Virus record (IMG/VR): IMGVR_UViG_3300021138_000025
Coordinates: 1-63,918 of that record
Length of the DNA: 63,918 nt
Reading direction: 5' to 3' (one strand)
Source of the DNA: a virus
Shown: positions 1 to 10,477 of the stretch, piece by piece
Numbering within the stretch: position 1 is the stretch's first letter
Layout of the letters: each line of letters starts with the position of its first letter
The notes under the pieces: generated by a model
Told to the model about the DNA's origin: nothing
The model's database searches: none
What the model saw: only the letters and a program-made list of their open reading frames with translations
Position numbers and translations under genes: made by a program

Positions 1-1
1 C

Positions 2-1078
2 AATTCTGCAGGTAACGTAGTCATAACTCCAGTTTCAGTTTCTGTTGATGGCGCAGATACTATTAATGCCACTGGTATCTATACTACTGGTACTGTTAAT
101 GCCACTTCTCATACTTCTGGTACTAATGCTGTATTCAATAGCACAAACCTATTATATACTGGTAACACTACACTTCAACCAACTATTACTTTATCTAATA
201 CTGGAGCGTTCAGTATTGGTAATAGTAGCACTACTCAGACTACTTCAATTATTACAGTTGCTAACTCTGTGGGTAATATCGCCATTACTCCTATTTCTAT
301 TACATTAGCTAACACAACCCAGCCGTTCTTTGTTGCTAATAGTACAGCTGCAACTGCATATAATAAAGTGCAAATTGGTAACAATGCGTTAAATCCATAC
401 TCATATGGTACTGCAGCGGCTATTGAAATTGATTTGACTTCTAACGGATTCGTTCAGGTTGTTATTCAAAATGCTAACTCTCAGTTAAATGCCTCTTCTG
501 ACCTTGTTGCTGCAGCAGATAGCGGTAACGACGTAAGTAACTATGTGGATCTTGGTATTAATAGTTCTACATATTCTAATGCAAGTTATAATATCGGTGG
601 TGCATTAGATGCATATCTTTACGCTTCTAACGGTGCATTAACTATTGGTACTGCTTCTGTCAAAGACGTCGTTATCCATGCTGGTGGTACAACGACTACT
701 AATAGAATTCTTACTGTTAATACAAGCGGTGTTACTGTAAATACTTCTTCTAACCTTACTGTTTTATCAAATACATTTAACCTTGGTACTTCAAACGTTT
801 CTGGGCATACAACTTATGGTGCAGGTGGTTATACATATCTACCAAACGGTTTGAAAATGATATTTGGAGCAATTACAACTGCTAACTCTACAGCTAACGT
901 CATATCGTTTTCTGCACAAAGTGGTGTTTCATTTACATCAAATTGTTACTCGCTAACGCTAACTTCAAACGCTGTGGCTTCTGTTGCAGCTGCATATACA
1001 GTTAATGCTACTAGCTTTACATTAATAACAAATAGTGCTACTTCATCGACTGTATCATTTATGGCGATTGGTATTTAA
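2..1078 (+). CDS. Tail fibre protein, C-terminal part (5' end outside window)
   Basis: The frame is open from the first complete codon at base 2, so the gene begins upstream and at least 358 residues are visible. The protein is rich in Asn, Ser, Thr, Val and Gly, the composition seen throughout the fibre genes of this window. Near its end it carries GYTYLPNGLKMIFG, the LPNG-type motif of a fibre-tip domain, and it finishes in MAIGI. The same tip motif and a similar ending recur in the fibre genes at 15949 and 17320. An internal ATG at 269 could be mistaken for the start, but the upstream translation has the same composition and no stop. A role in host attachment is inferred from these shared modules. 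Confidence 0.75.
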   Translation, partial: NSAGNVVITPVSVSVDGADTINATGIYTTGTVNATSHTSGTNAVFNSTNLLYTGNTTLQPTITLSNTGAFSIGNSSTTQTTSIITVANSVGNIAITPISITLANTTQPFFVANSTAATAYNKVQIGNNALNPYSYGTAAAIEIDLTSNGFVQVVIQNANSQLNASSDLVAAADSGNDVSNYVDLGINSSTYSNASYNIGGALDAYLYASNGALTIGTASVKDVVIHAGGTTTTNRILTVNTSGVTVNTSSNLTVLSNTFNLGTSNVSGHTTYGAGGYTYLPNGLKMIFGAITTANSTANVISFSAQSGVSFTSNCYSLTLTSNAVASVAAAYTVNATSFTLITNSATSSTVSFMAIGI

Positions 1079-1087
1079 GGAATAATA

Positions 1088-2614
1088 ATGGGTAATCTTT
1101 TACCGAATTTTACAAAAAATATTATCGAAGAGATAAACAATAGTATCTTTTCGAATACATCGCAATATTATGCATTTGCTTCATTTTCTGCCAATACACC
1201 ATCTTTGACAGAAGATCAAATGTTTGTCAATGAATGGCAATTACTATTTGGTAAACAATTAAATTCAGGTAATTTTCTTCCTGTTATATCAAATATAATT
1301 TGGACATCTAATACTGTATATTCAATATACGACAATCATATTGATTTATCAAATACTAATTTTTATGCAGCCGCACAAACTGTAGGTTATTATCATATCT
1401 ATAAATGTATGGATAATGCAAATGGAAGCCCATCAATTTCTAATCCAAGCGCCATAGCTTTACCTACACAAACCTCTACTTTTCAAACAGCTGATAACTA
1501 TAAGTGGAAATATATAACTTCCATTACCAATGCAGTTTATAATAGATTTGCAACTGATGTGCATATGCCGATCTATTCCAATGTTAGTGTGGTTTCTTCA
1601 GCTGCTGAAAATAGTGGCGTTGATAATATACTAATTTCTAATGGCGGTTTCTATAATACGTACCACAATGGAATTGTACAGGGTGGCAATTCATCAATTA
1701 TTCAGGTAGCTGCTAGTGCAAATACAACCCTTGGTTATTATAATAATAACTCTATCTATTTGTATAATTCAGGCTCACCTACTACATCCCAGTTATTTCA
1801 AATCGCTAATTACTTTTCCAACAGTTCTGGTAATTGGGTTGTACCTAATAGCAGTGTTAATTCTGCTTCTGTTACAGCTGGTGTTACAAGTTATAGTATC
1901 TCCCCTTCTATCATAATTCAAACAGATGGTACAATTCAGCCTCTTGCTTATTCAGTAATTAATGCATCTTCTAATAGTATTTCTAATGCAATTATCATTA
2001 ATAGTGGATCAAATATAACTTGGGCTAATGTTAGTGTTTTTGGTAATCCAAGTTATGGTGGTTCGGGCGCTAATCTTCAAGCTATTGTTCCTCCTCCAGG
2101 AGGTCATGGTTATGATCCTGTAACAGAATTATATGCTAAAGGTATAGGTGTATACTTTACATTCTCCAATACAGAATCAGCAACTATACCAACAAATGTT
2201 TTATATAATGGCGTAGGTATAGCTAAAAATCCATATGGTATGAATACTTCTACAGGCGTAATATCTTCTGTTATAGATACAAATACTTTTAGTGCATATT
2301 TAAATGCTAGTTTTGTTACACCATTATCTTCAACACTATATACAGTTGGTGATACTGTAACAGGTAATACTTCAGGTGCAGTAGGCACTGTTGTATTTTG
2401 TAACACATCGACAATTTATTTAACAGGCGATAAATATTTTGTAAATGGTGAATATATTGTTAACAGTGGGAAAACTTTAGTTGCACAAACTACCATAAAT
2501 ACATTAGGTAGTGTATATACTAAGAATTTTAAACCTTTCTATGTTCAATCAGTTAGCACAGTTTCGAGATCTAATACTCAAAATGAAGCATTTAAATTGA
2601 TAATTCAAATTTAA
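1088..2614 (+). CDS. gp8: Baseplate wedge protein, gp8-like
   Basis: Predicted baseplate wedge subunit of the T4 gp8 family, in a longer form (508 residues against about 334 in T4) resembling cyanophage versions. Signature segments of that branch are visible: IYDNHIDL at about residues 80-87, YHIYKCMDN at 102-110 and ADNYKWKYI at 135-143. The C-terminal 200 residues are Asn/Ser/Thr-rich and contain a small beta module around NTSGAVGTV, perhaps a surface insertion. The start at ATG 1088 follows AAGGAATAATA. It sits between a fibre gene and the giant DUF4815-like gene, which fits baseplate assembly. The gp8 call rests on remembered motifs and was not checked by alignment. Confidence 0.7.
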   Translation: MGNLLPNFTKNIIEEINNSIFSNTSQYYAFASFSANTPSLTEDQMFVNEWQLLFGKQLNSGNFLPVISNIIWTSNTVYSIYDNHIDLSNTNFYAAAQTVGYYHIYKCMDNANGSPSISNPSAIALPTQTSTFQTADNYKWKYITSITNAVYNRFATDVHMPIYSNVSVVSSAAENSGVDNILISNGGFYNTYHNGIVQGGNSSIIQVAASANTTLGYYNNNSIYLYNSGSPTTSQLFQIANYFSNSSGNWVVPNSSVNSASVTAGVTSYSISPSIIIQTDGTIQPLAYSVINASSNSISNAIIINSGSNITWANVSVFGNPSYGGSGANLQAIVPPPGGHGYDPVTELYAKGIGVYFTFSNTESATIPTNVLYNGVGIAKNPYGMNTSTGVISSVIDTNTFSAYLNASFVTPLSSTLYTVGDTVTGNTSGAVGTVVFCNTSTIYLTGDKYFVNGEYIVNSGKTLVAQTTINTLGSVYTKNFKPFYVQSVSTVSRSNTQNEAFKLIIQI

Positions 2615-2627
2615 TTAGGGAAAAGAA

Positions 2628-5600
2628 ATGCCAATTAATACTAATTTAGATGTAGCACCCTATTATGACGATTTTAATGCAAATAATGAATATTATCGAA
2701 TTTTGTTTAGACCTTCAACAGCTGTACAAGCTCGCGAACTAACTCAAATACAATCTATCCTCCAAAATCAAATTGAAAACTTTGGTAACTGGGCATTTAA
2801 AAATGGCAACATCGTTTCTGGTTGCGCTATTCATGATGACCCAAATGTACCATTCGTTCGCCTTCAAGATTATCAAAGCAATGGTGCGTCTTATGATGCA
2901 ACGTCTTTTGCTAATTTACAGGTTGTCAGCGCTGTTTCAAACCTTACAGCTACAATCATCGTAAGTAATTCAGGTTTAACTGCGAACTATCCTAATACCA
3001 ATGTTATCTATCTAAGATATATTAATACTGGTAACAATGGCGCCAAAGTATTTTCTAATAACGAAATTTTAAATTTTTACGTCAATCCAAGAACAGGCAA
3101 TAACGTAGCTGATATAGTAGCTATTGTTAATACATATGCTAATTCTACATCTGGTCAACTTACAACTGGCGCTGCTCATGGTATCCATGTTGACGCAGGT
3201 GTAGTTTTCCTCAATGGTGTTTTTGTTAATGTTCTTCAACCAACATATGGTCTTGTAAATAATTTTGGAACTTATGCAGGTAACAACGTAGTTGGGTTCC
3301 AACTAACAGAATCAATAGTAACTGAAAATCAAGATTCATCTTTACTTGATAATGCTCTTGGATATCCAAATGAAAATGCTCCAGGTGCACATCGTTTAAA
3401 ATTACTTCCAACTCTTGTTTCTTTAGATACATCAAATAGCTCGACTAATACTAGCGGCTTCAATCCAATTGTTACATATAATTATGGTGCAATAAGCACC
3501 ACATCAGTTGCTGGTCAAAATCTATATTCAATTCTTAACGATTCAATCGCCAAAAGAACTTATGAAACTTCAGGTAACTACGTAGTTAATCCATTCGTCG
3601 TTGATACAACTACAAATGGTCCTTCTGCATTAACACCTGATTTGGTTTACGGTAGAGTAAATCCAGGTGTTGGATATGCCGAAGGTTATAGAGTAGAACT
3701 TCAAAAAACTCAGTACATTACTATGCGTAGAGGTAATGATACTAATTCTAAATTAGAACAACAGATCACATTCAATTATGGTAGTTATTTTCTATTAGAT
3801 GAAGTTGCAGGTGATTTCGGATTTAATACTGCAGGAACAATTTCTTTATATGATACACCCCAATTTTCTGTTACTAAAAGATTATTTGCATCTGCAACAC
3901 CAGTAGGCAATGTCATCGGTACTGCTCAAGTTAGATGTTTCTCATATAATGATGGTAAAACACAAGGGTCCAATACTGCATTATATGCACTTCATGTGTT
4001 TAATATTAATATGAACAGTGGCAATGGTTATAACCTTAGTCAAGTTCAGTCTGTATATTACAATGCAGGTGGCATTAAGGGTATTGGCGACGTTGTTGGT
4101 AGCGGTATCAATAATGCTTCTACTAAAGATCAACTTTTTAGTTTCGGTGATGTTGGCTTACAATCTTTAAGAGATTCAAGTAACAACTTACATTCTGAGT
4201 ATACATATAGAACTCGTGTAAGCACCCAAATGAACACTGTTGGTGATTCAACAATTACACTTCCTTCTTCTGCAGCTGGTGGTATTGATATTTTACCATA
4301 TGGTACTGGTGTATTAACTGATTTAAATGCAGCTAATTTTACTCTTATTGTTACTGGTGCTAATACTGATACTGCAAATTTCTCAGGAACTGTGAGCGTC
4401 AACGCTACAAGTAATGTTGTGACAGGTACTAGCACTTCTTTCATAATTAACTTTAATATTGGAGATCAAATTAAAGTTAATCAAGGCACAGCAACAGATG
4501 TAAGAACTGTTACTTCTATCGTTAATACTACTTCATTGTCTGTTGATAATCCATTTTCAACGACCAATGGTACAGCTACATATGCAAAAACATACATAAC
4601 TGGTAAAATTATACCAATCAATCAGTATCCTGCTGCGTATGGTGGACCTTCTTCATATATACAAGTAACAAATACTACTTCATTTTCGGTTAATACTTTA
4701 GAAGCTCCAAGCACTCCAGTTAATGTTGATGTTGTATTTGATGTATTAAGAACATTTGCTACTCCAGCTAAAAAAGTTATCAATAAAAATCGTTTTGTTA
4801 AATTAGATACATCATTAAATCCAAATGGACCATGGTGTTTAGGGTTTAGTGATATACACCAAGTTAGTTTGGTAACAGGTTCATCTACTGCAAGTTATTC
4901 TCTTACTAATCAAGATATAACTTCTAATTTCGTATTTGATACAGGTCAAAAAGATACTATATACAGCCTAGGATACCTATACCCTGCAGCTGGTTACAAT
5001 ACATCAGCTAACCCATATCTATTAGTTCAGTTAGATTATTTCACAACTAACACCGCTTCAGGTACAGGTTTCTATAGTGTTGAATCATATCCTGTAAATG
5101 ATGGACTTCCTGGATTTGTTACTGTTTCTTCTGGTTCTACTGCAGTTGTTGGTAATAATACTACATTTACATCTTCGTTTATTGTTGGTGATTTAATCGA
5201 AATAGATTCGACATTTAGAACTGTTGCAAGTATAGCTAATTCTACATACATGACTATTAATACCCCATTTAATAATAGTTATACAAATGTTTCTTATTAT
5301 AATGCTACTACTATACAAACTAAAGATATACCTCTTTATGTTGACGAAGGTGGCAAAAAAATATCACTAAGAGATTATGTAGATTTTAGACTTCCTGCAA
5401 ATAGTAATGCTACTGATACAGGTAAATGTGACACTTCAAATTCAGCTCAGTTAACAGCCGCTATTGGTGCTGCTAGTACTAATCCTTCAAATACTGTTGC
5501 ATATAATGTCTATACAACATTAAATGTACCATCATATGGTAAAAATTTCCAATCTGATTATACATATTATCTACCAAGAAAAGATTTGATAATGATGACA

Positions 5601-6605
5601 TCAGATAATGTAATTAAGATTAAAGAAGGTCATCCAAGTGATTCGCCACAAACTCCATTGTATCCAGATAATGCGATGGTTCTTGCCACTATAAATGTAC
5701 CTCCATATCCTTCATTATCTTCTGACCAACTTGATACATTGTTATCGATAAATCAACTTTCTAAAAATCTAACCAGAGATAATTCTCATGGTATATCTAT
5801 CAATTTAGTTTCAAATCGTAGATATACTATGAAGGATATTGGTAAGTTAGATTCTAGAATTACCAATCTTGAATACTATCAGGCTCTTTCTCTATTGGAG
5901 AAAAAAGCTACTGATATGAATGTCACAGATTCAAATGGTCTTAATAGATTTAAAAATGGTATTTTCGTTGATGCATTTAATGACTTTACTCAAAGCGACG
6001 TAACAAATCCAGAATATTCTATAGCTATCGATACTACAAGTGGCTTTGCTAGACCTAGAATTGTTCGTGAAATTGTTAATATTCAATTCAATGGTGGTAT
6101 ATCAAGTGCACAACAAACAGGGCGTGCAGTTTCTCTACCTTACACTGAAGTAGCATTTATGGCTCAACCGTTTGCTACTAAATATAGAAGTTCCGCCCAC
6201 GTTTCTATGGCTTGGAACGGTACTTGTTTAGCTATTCCTGCATATGATAATCATGTTGATACTAATAATACTGGATCAATTAATATTACTGTTGACCTAT
6301 CTACTCCATGGAAAGATTTCGCTCAAAGCCCATTTGGATCTATTTGGAATGATTGGGCTACAACAACTTCAACTACTACTAATACTGTTGTTACTAATAG
6401 CGGTGCACCTATTTCTAATGTCAATCTTGGATTTATTGGTAAATTTACAGGTGGTGGTGGCGGTCAAAACCCAACGACTGAAAAAGAAGCTGAAACTGCT
6501 GCATTAGCGTTAATACATGCAAAGTATGGTAATAATGTTACTATTGGTGCATTATCGTTAAAGCATGGCAGTGACGCCCCAGTTGTAATTGCCCCACCAT
6601 TTTAA
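2628..6605 (+). CDS. Large baseplate/tail structural protein, DUF4815 type
   Basis: A 1325-residue virion protein. Its N-terminus has the conserved pattern NTNLDVAPYYDDF followed by YYRILFRPSTAVQARELTQ (residues 22-40) and IQSILQNQIE, which I recognise from DUF4815 proteins of cyanophage-like T4 relatives. That family is structural, and this gene lies next to a baseplate wedge gene. Residues about 587-655 and 829-894 are two copies of a beta-rich module (GTVSVNxTSxxVxG ... VxSIxNxTxxxxxxPF), also found in the next gene. The C-terminus turns Gly/Ala/His-rich (FTGGGGGQNPTTEKEAE). The start has AGGGAAAAGAA in front. The exact place in the baseplate or fibre network cannot be read from sequence. 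Confidence 0.7.
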   Translation: MPINTNLDVAPYYDDFNANNEYYRILFRPSTAVQARELTQIQSILQNQIENFGNWAFKNGNIVSGCAIHDDPNVPFVRLQDYQSNGASYDATSFANLQVVSAVSNLTATIIVSNSGLTANYPNTNVIYLRYINTGNNGAKVFSNNEILNFYVNPRTGNNVADIVAIVNTYANSTSGQLTTGAAHGIHVDAGVVFLNGVFVNVLQPTYGLVNNFGTYAGNNVVGFQLTESIVTENQDSSLLDNALGYPNENAPGAHRLKLLPTLVSLDTSNSSTNTSGFNPIVTYNYGAISTTSVAGQNLYSILNDSIAKRTYETSGNYVVNPFVVDTTTNGPSALTPDLVYGRVNPGVGYAEGYRVELQKTQYITMRRGNDTNSKLEQQITFNYGSYFLLDEVAGDFGFNTAGTISLYDTPQFSVTKRLFASATPVGNVIGTAQVRCFSYNDGKTQGSNTALYALHVFNINMNSGNGYNLSQVQSVYYNAGGIKGIGDVVGSGINNASTKDQLFSFGDVGLQSLRDSSNNLHSEYTYRTRVSTQMNTVGDSTITLPSSAAGGIDILPYGTGVLTDLNAANFTLIVTGANTDTANFSGTVSVNATSNVVTGTSTSFIINFNIGDQIKVNQGTATDVRTVTSIVNTTSLSVDNPFSTTNGTATYAKTYITGKIIPINQYPAAYGGPSSYIQVTNTTSFSVNTLEAPSTPVNVDVVFDVLRTFATPAKKVINKNRFVKLDTSLNPNGPWCLGFSDIHQVSLVTGSSTASYSLTNQDITSNFVFDTGQKDTIYSLGYLYPAAGYNTSANPYLLVQLDYFTTNTASGTGFYSVESYPVNDGLPGFVTVSSGSTAVVGNNTTFTSSFIVGDLIEIDSTFRTVASIANSTYMTINTPFNNSYTNVSYYNATTIQTKDIPLYVDEGGKKISLRDYVDFRLPANSNATDTGKCDTSNSAQLTAAIGAASTNPSNTVAYNVYTTLNVPSYGKNFQSDYTYYLPRKDLIMMTSDNVIKIKEGHPSDSPQTPLYPDNAMVLATINVPPYPSLSSDQLDTLLSINQLSKNLTRDNSHGISINLVSNRRYTMKDIGKLDSRITNLEYYQALSLLEKKATDMNVTDSNGLNRFKNGIFVDAFNDFTQSDVTNPEYSIAIDTTSGFARPRIVREIVNIQFNGGISSAQQTGRAVSLPYTEVAFMAQPFATKYRSSAHVSMAWNGTCLAIPAYDNHVDTNNTGSINITVDLSTPWKDFAQSPFGSIWNDWATTTSTTTNTVVTNSGAPISNVNLGFIGKFTGGGGGQNPTTEKEAETAALALIHAKYGNNVTIGALSLKHGSDAPVVIAPPF

Positions 6606-6633
6606 TAATTTTTATGTTTTTTAGGAGATAATT

Positions 6634-9573
6634 TTGGCCACAACACCCGTTACACCTGTATTAGCCCCGCCGCAATTATCTGTTGGTAATGGTTATATCG
6701 TTACAAATACAACTACAACAATAACTACAACATCTAATGTTGGTGGCCAGCAAATAGTTGTTACACCTAATGCTAATACTGTCAGTATTGGTAACATTGT
6801 TACAGACGTTTCAATGCAACCATATATTGCAAATAGAATTGTTTCATTCTATGCATATAATATGCGACCAAATCAAAATCTTCATGTATTTTTTGATAAT
6901 ATTTTAGTCGACCAGTATTGCGCTCCAGGTATTGTCCCTCAATCTATAACTGATTCTTCTGATTATCATTCTATTCAAAAAAATGGTAATTGGGGTGATC
7001 CTATTGTTTCTGATCAGTTTGGTCAGGTTGCAGGCCAGTTTAATATTCCAGGTGGCACATTTAAAACAGGTGATCGTATTCTAGAACTTGCAGACGTAAC
7101 TGATCTTACACAAGGTTTAGATGCATTAACAACTAAATCGACTGCGACATTTACAGCTTCTAATCTTAGTGTTACTAAAGAAAATGTAACTTTAACAACC
7201 ATTAATCCAGAAATATCATACGTTCCTATATCAAAAAATGTTGTAACTACATCTGTAAATACTAGCATTACAATTAGACCAGATATTGGTACTGTATATG
7301 CAAATTGGAACGAACCAATTGCACAGGGATTGACAATCAATACTCCATCGGGCGAAGCAGGTATATTTGCAACATCACTTGATATATTTTTCAAACAAAA
7401 AGCTCAAATTACCACTTATGGTGTTAGCGTATATCTTTGCGAAATTAAAAACGGCTATCCAGATGGTAATACAGTACTTCCATTCTCGAAAGTTCATTTA
7501 CCATACGCTAATATTAATGTAAGTGCAGATTCTTCTATACCTACGAATTTTAAATTTGAAGCCCCTGTATTCCTAAACAATGGAACTGAATACGCATTTA
7601 TTGTAAAACCAGATGCTGGTGATCCTGATTATTTTGTTTATAGCGCAGTTTTAGGCGACATTGATATTCAAACAGGTCAACAAGTATACACCCAGCCTAC
7701 AGTTGGTGGTACAGCTTTTTATGGAGCAACCGATACTGAGTGGACTGCTCTTCAAACTGAATATCTTAAATTTGAATTACATAGAGCTAAATTTACATCA
7801 CAAAGCGCAGATGCTTATTTCAATAATCAGCCAGCTGAATTTCTTAATATTTCTAATGTCGCTATGGTTAATACAACAGTTAGTATTATTCCAGGAGATT
7901 ATGTTTTCCAAGCTACTAGTAATGTGGTTACAACTGCTCAAACTGCTGTTAATGCTATCCTCAATTACTATGATGATGTTAAAGATATTATCTACGCTGC
8001 AAATTCATCTGGTACATTTGTTAATAATGGTGTTATCCAAATACATAGATTTGCAAATACATTACTTGCAACTTCGCCAGGACCAAATACTACAACATTA
8101 ATCGCTTCTGCTAATACAGGCGTATTATATGATGCTAAATTAAATAACATAGTACCTCAATTTGCAACTATTTCTCCTGCAGGTACTGCGCTTTCATTTA
8201 AGTATTCTGGTACAAGTAATACATATGCAGCAGACACTTATGAAACACCTATTAATGTAGGCAGATCAAATGAACTTTATGATTATGAAAGAATAGTTGC
8301 AAGTAGATCAAATGAAACTGGTCATATGAGCGGAGCAAGTTCTCTTACTTTACACGCTACTATGGCTACTGATTCTGAATTTCTTTCTCCTATAATCGAT
8401 ACTGTAAGAAATCAAGAACTTTTAGTATCTAATGAAATCGATCCAATTTCTTTCATATATGAAGAATTTTATACAAACGGTTCTTCAAAGTCAAAATATA
8501 TTTCTAAAATTGTTACTTTGGCTCAAGGACAAGATGCACAAGATCTTCAAGTAATTTTATCTGCTTATAGACCTCCAGGCTCTGATATTCAGGTTTGGAC
8601 TAGATTTTTAAGTAGTCAAGATTCAGAACCTATGTCTAATAAAACATGGGTTCCTATGATCAACACGGGTGATTCATTATTCTCTAATCCAGGCAATCCA
8701 TCTGATCTTCGTGAATTTACATATGTAATACCACAGTATTATGGTATGATCCCAACAAACGGTACAGCAAATGTTGTTTATAATAGTACAACATTAACAG
8801 GCAATGGAACTCAATTTGGCACAGACGTTAAAGTTGGATGGTGGATCAATTTCCTTGCTAATTCTACATTTAATGAAGCTTCTAGACAGGTTGTATCTAT
8901 TGCAAATACCACTTCATTGACTTTAAGTAGCGCATTTAATAGCAGTACAGGTTATGCAAATGTTCAATATTTTGTCGTTGCACCACCAACTACTCCATGG
9001 CTTTCAACACAAGCTTCTGTTCCATTAATCGGAACTGTTTCTGTTAATACTACTTCGGCTGCTATTACTGGATTTAGTAATACACAATCGGGAACATTGA
9101 ATAGTAATACATTAGTAACTAGCTTATCTAATACTGCTGCTTTAGTAGCTGGTATGATTGTTACTGGTACTGGTTTACCTTCAAATAGTGTAGTATATGT
9201 TGCTAACGTTGTTAATGGTACTTCTATTAATCTAAGTGCTAATGCAACTTCAACTGGTTCGCAAAGCCTTACGTTTACTTCTAACTTTGTTGGACAATTA
9301 CTTCCAGGAACTATTGTAAATATTGCAAGCGATCAGCAAGTAATAGTGTCAGTAACAAATGCTATTTCTGCTGTTATTGGTACACCATGGTCATCAACGG
9401 TTTCTAATACAGCTGCTAGTATCATAACACCTACTGGTCTTTCATATTATAATTCATCGTTCAATCAATATTCAACTCTCAACAGATTTCAGATCAAAAT
9501 TATTTTACAATCAAATGACAGTTCAGCTGTTCCGCTTGTAGATGATGTTAGAGCTTTGGCGATGCAACTATGA
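6634..9573 (+). CDS. Large tail/baseplate structural protein, partner of the DUF4815 protein
   Basis: A 979-residue protein read from a TTG at 6634. TTAGGAGATAA is a good ribosome site 4-10 bases upstream and no closer ATG exists. Residues about 70-95 (MRPNQNLHVFFDN, then QYCAPG) match a motif I know from cyanophage-like proteins that follow DUF4815 genes. The middle contains a domain typical of carbohydrate or ligand display (ISIFKQK-like, SVYLCEIKNGYPDG). The C-terminal third carries two copies of the beta module shared with the upstream gene, about residues 710-780 and 800-933. The second copy appears interrupted by another beta module (VAGMIVTGTGLPSNS). It overlaps the next gene by ATGA. 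It is probably part of the baseplate-fibre interface. Confidence 0.6.
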   Translation: MATTPVTPVLAPPQLSVGNGYIVTNTTTTITTTSNVGGQQIVVTPNANTVSIGNIVTDVSMQPYIANRIVSFYAYNMRPNQNLHVFFDNILVDQYCAPGIVPQSITDSSDYHSIQKNGNWGDPIVSDQFGQVAGQFNIPGGTFKTGDRILELADVTDLTQGLDALTTKSTATFTASNLSVTKENVTLTTINPEISYVPISKNVVTTSVNTSITIRPDIGTVYANWNEPIAQGLTINTPSGEAGIFATSLDIFFKQKAQITTYGVSVYLCEIKNGYPDGNTVLPFSKVHLPYANINVSADSSIPTNFKFEAPVFLNNGTEYAFIVKPDAGDPDYFVYSAVLGDIDIQTGQQVYTQPTVGGTAFYGATDTEWTALQTEYLKFELHRAKFTSQSADAYFNNQPAEFLNISNVAMVNTTVSIIPGDYVFQATSNVVTTAQTAVNAILNYYDDVKDIIYAANSSGTFVNNGVIQIHRFANTLLATSPGPNTTTLIASANTGVLYDAKLNNIVPQFATISPAGTALSFKYSGTSNTYAADTYETPINVGRSNELYDYERIVASRSNETGHMSGASSLTLHATMATDSEFLSPIIDTVRNQELLVSNEIDPISFIYEEFYTNGSSKSKYISKIVTLAQGQDAQDLQVILSAYRPPGSDIQVWTRFLSSQDSEPMSNKTWVPMINTGDSLFSNPGNPSDLREFTYVIPQYYGMIPTNGTANVVYNSTTLTGNGTQFGTDVKVGWWINFLANSTFNEASRQVVSIANTTSLTLSSAFNSSTGYANVQYFVVAPPTTPWLSTQASVPLIGTVSVNTTSAAITGFSNTQSGTLNSNTLVTSLSNTAALVAGMIVTGTGLPSNSVVYVANVVNGTSINLSANATSTGSQSLTFTSNFVGQLLPGTIVNIASDQQVIVSVTNAISAVIGTPWSSTVSNTAASIITPTGLSYYNSSFNQYSTLNRFQIKIILQSNDSSAVPLVDDVRALAMQL

Positions 9574-9782
9574 CGAATAAATATGTGAAGACAGACGTTG
9601 AAGGTTTTGTAAAAGACCCTAACAATGGCGCTGTTTTGAGCGTTGATTATGTAGGTTTAGATGCATATAGAAAACAAAAACAGAATGCTTTGAAAGCTGA
9701 ACGTGCTAATATTAGATTAGATTCAGTTGAAAAAGACTTAGGCGAAATTAAGCAAATGCTTCAACAGTTATTACAGAGATAA
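9570..9782 (+). CDS. Small conserved virion-region protein with C-terminal coiled coil
   Basis: Seventy residues, starting at the ATG that overlaps the previous stop codon (ATGA), so translation is probably coupled. The N-terminus reads YVKTDVEGFVKDPNNGAVLS, a segment I recall from small proteins next to tail genes in T4-like cyanophages. The second half is charged and heptad-like (LDSVEKDLGEIKQMLQQLLQ), suggesting an oligomerising coiled coil. No enzymatic motif is present. Location inside the baseplate/fibre block suggests a minor structural or assembly role, which is an inference. Confidence 0.6.
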   Translation: MTNKYVKTDVEGFVKDPNNGAVLSVDYVGLDAYRKQKQNALKAERANIRLDSVEKDLGEIKQMLQQLLQR

Positions 9783-9787
9783 AATAA

Positions 9788-10477
9788 ATGACTTGGTTAA
9801 TTACAAATATCGCAAATACAGATACTTTCCAGAAATGGCTTGACACAACTAATTATCTCGTCAATGCTGTGTCCACTGCAGCTGTTACTGTCGGTAACGC
9901 TGCTGTAGGTTCAGCTGGTGTTACTGCTACGTTTACAGCAAACGCTATTACAACAAATAACGTAACTATTAATGCTAATCTTTCAGTTAACGCTATTTCT
10001 ATTGGCAATAGTAGTATTAATACCATCGCTAATTCTTCTATATTATTAATCTCTAATACAACTGCTAACATTTCATTGACAATACCAACGGCTGCGCAAA
10101 TTTCAAATGGCCAATATTATCATAATGCAAATGGTGCATGGTCTGCAATTGTTTCTCCATATAGTCCTGCTACTAATAATTCTGTTACCACAACAGGTAC
10201 TAGTGCGCAGGTTATTGACTCTTATCTAATTTCAACATATCATGCGGCTGAATATTTGGTAAATGTTATTGATAATCAAACAAGTTATAATAGATATACA
10301 TCTAAAATAATTGTATCGACCGATGGCGGCAGCAATAATTTCATTACAGAATACGCTGAATTTGGCAATAACGCATTAGGTGTATTCACTGTTTCTTCTA
10401 ATGCTAGTAGTATTATATTAAATTATACACCAGCTTCCGTAAGTACAACAGTTAGATATGTTAGGACTATCATCTAA
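9788..10477 (+). CDS. Short tail fibre/baseplate-attached protein
   Basis: A 229-residue Asn/Thr/Ala-rich protein. Its N-terminal stretch TDTFQKWLDTTNYLVNAVST resembles the attachment segment at the start of many T4-like cyanophage fibre proteins. The middle has repeats such as NATSIGNSSINTI and NISLTIP. The C-terminal part (VIDSYLISTYHAAEYLVNVIDN to the end) looks like a compact beta domain in the style of fibre tips. Start ATG 9788 follows AGATAAAATAA, a weak site. The stop overlaps the start of the next gene (TAATGG). Function as a fibre is inferred. Confidence 0.6.
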   Translation: MTWLITNIANTDTFQKWLDTTNYLVNAVSTAAVTVGNAAVGSAGVTATFTANAITTNNVTINANLSVNAISIGNSSINTIANSSILLISNTTANISLTIPTAAQISNGQYYHNANGAWSAIVSPYSPATNNSVTTTGTSAQVIDSYLISTYHAAEYLVNVIDNQTSYNRYTSKIIVSTDGGSNNFITEYAEFGNNALGVFTVSSNASSIILNYTPASVSTTVRYVRTII

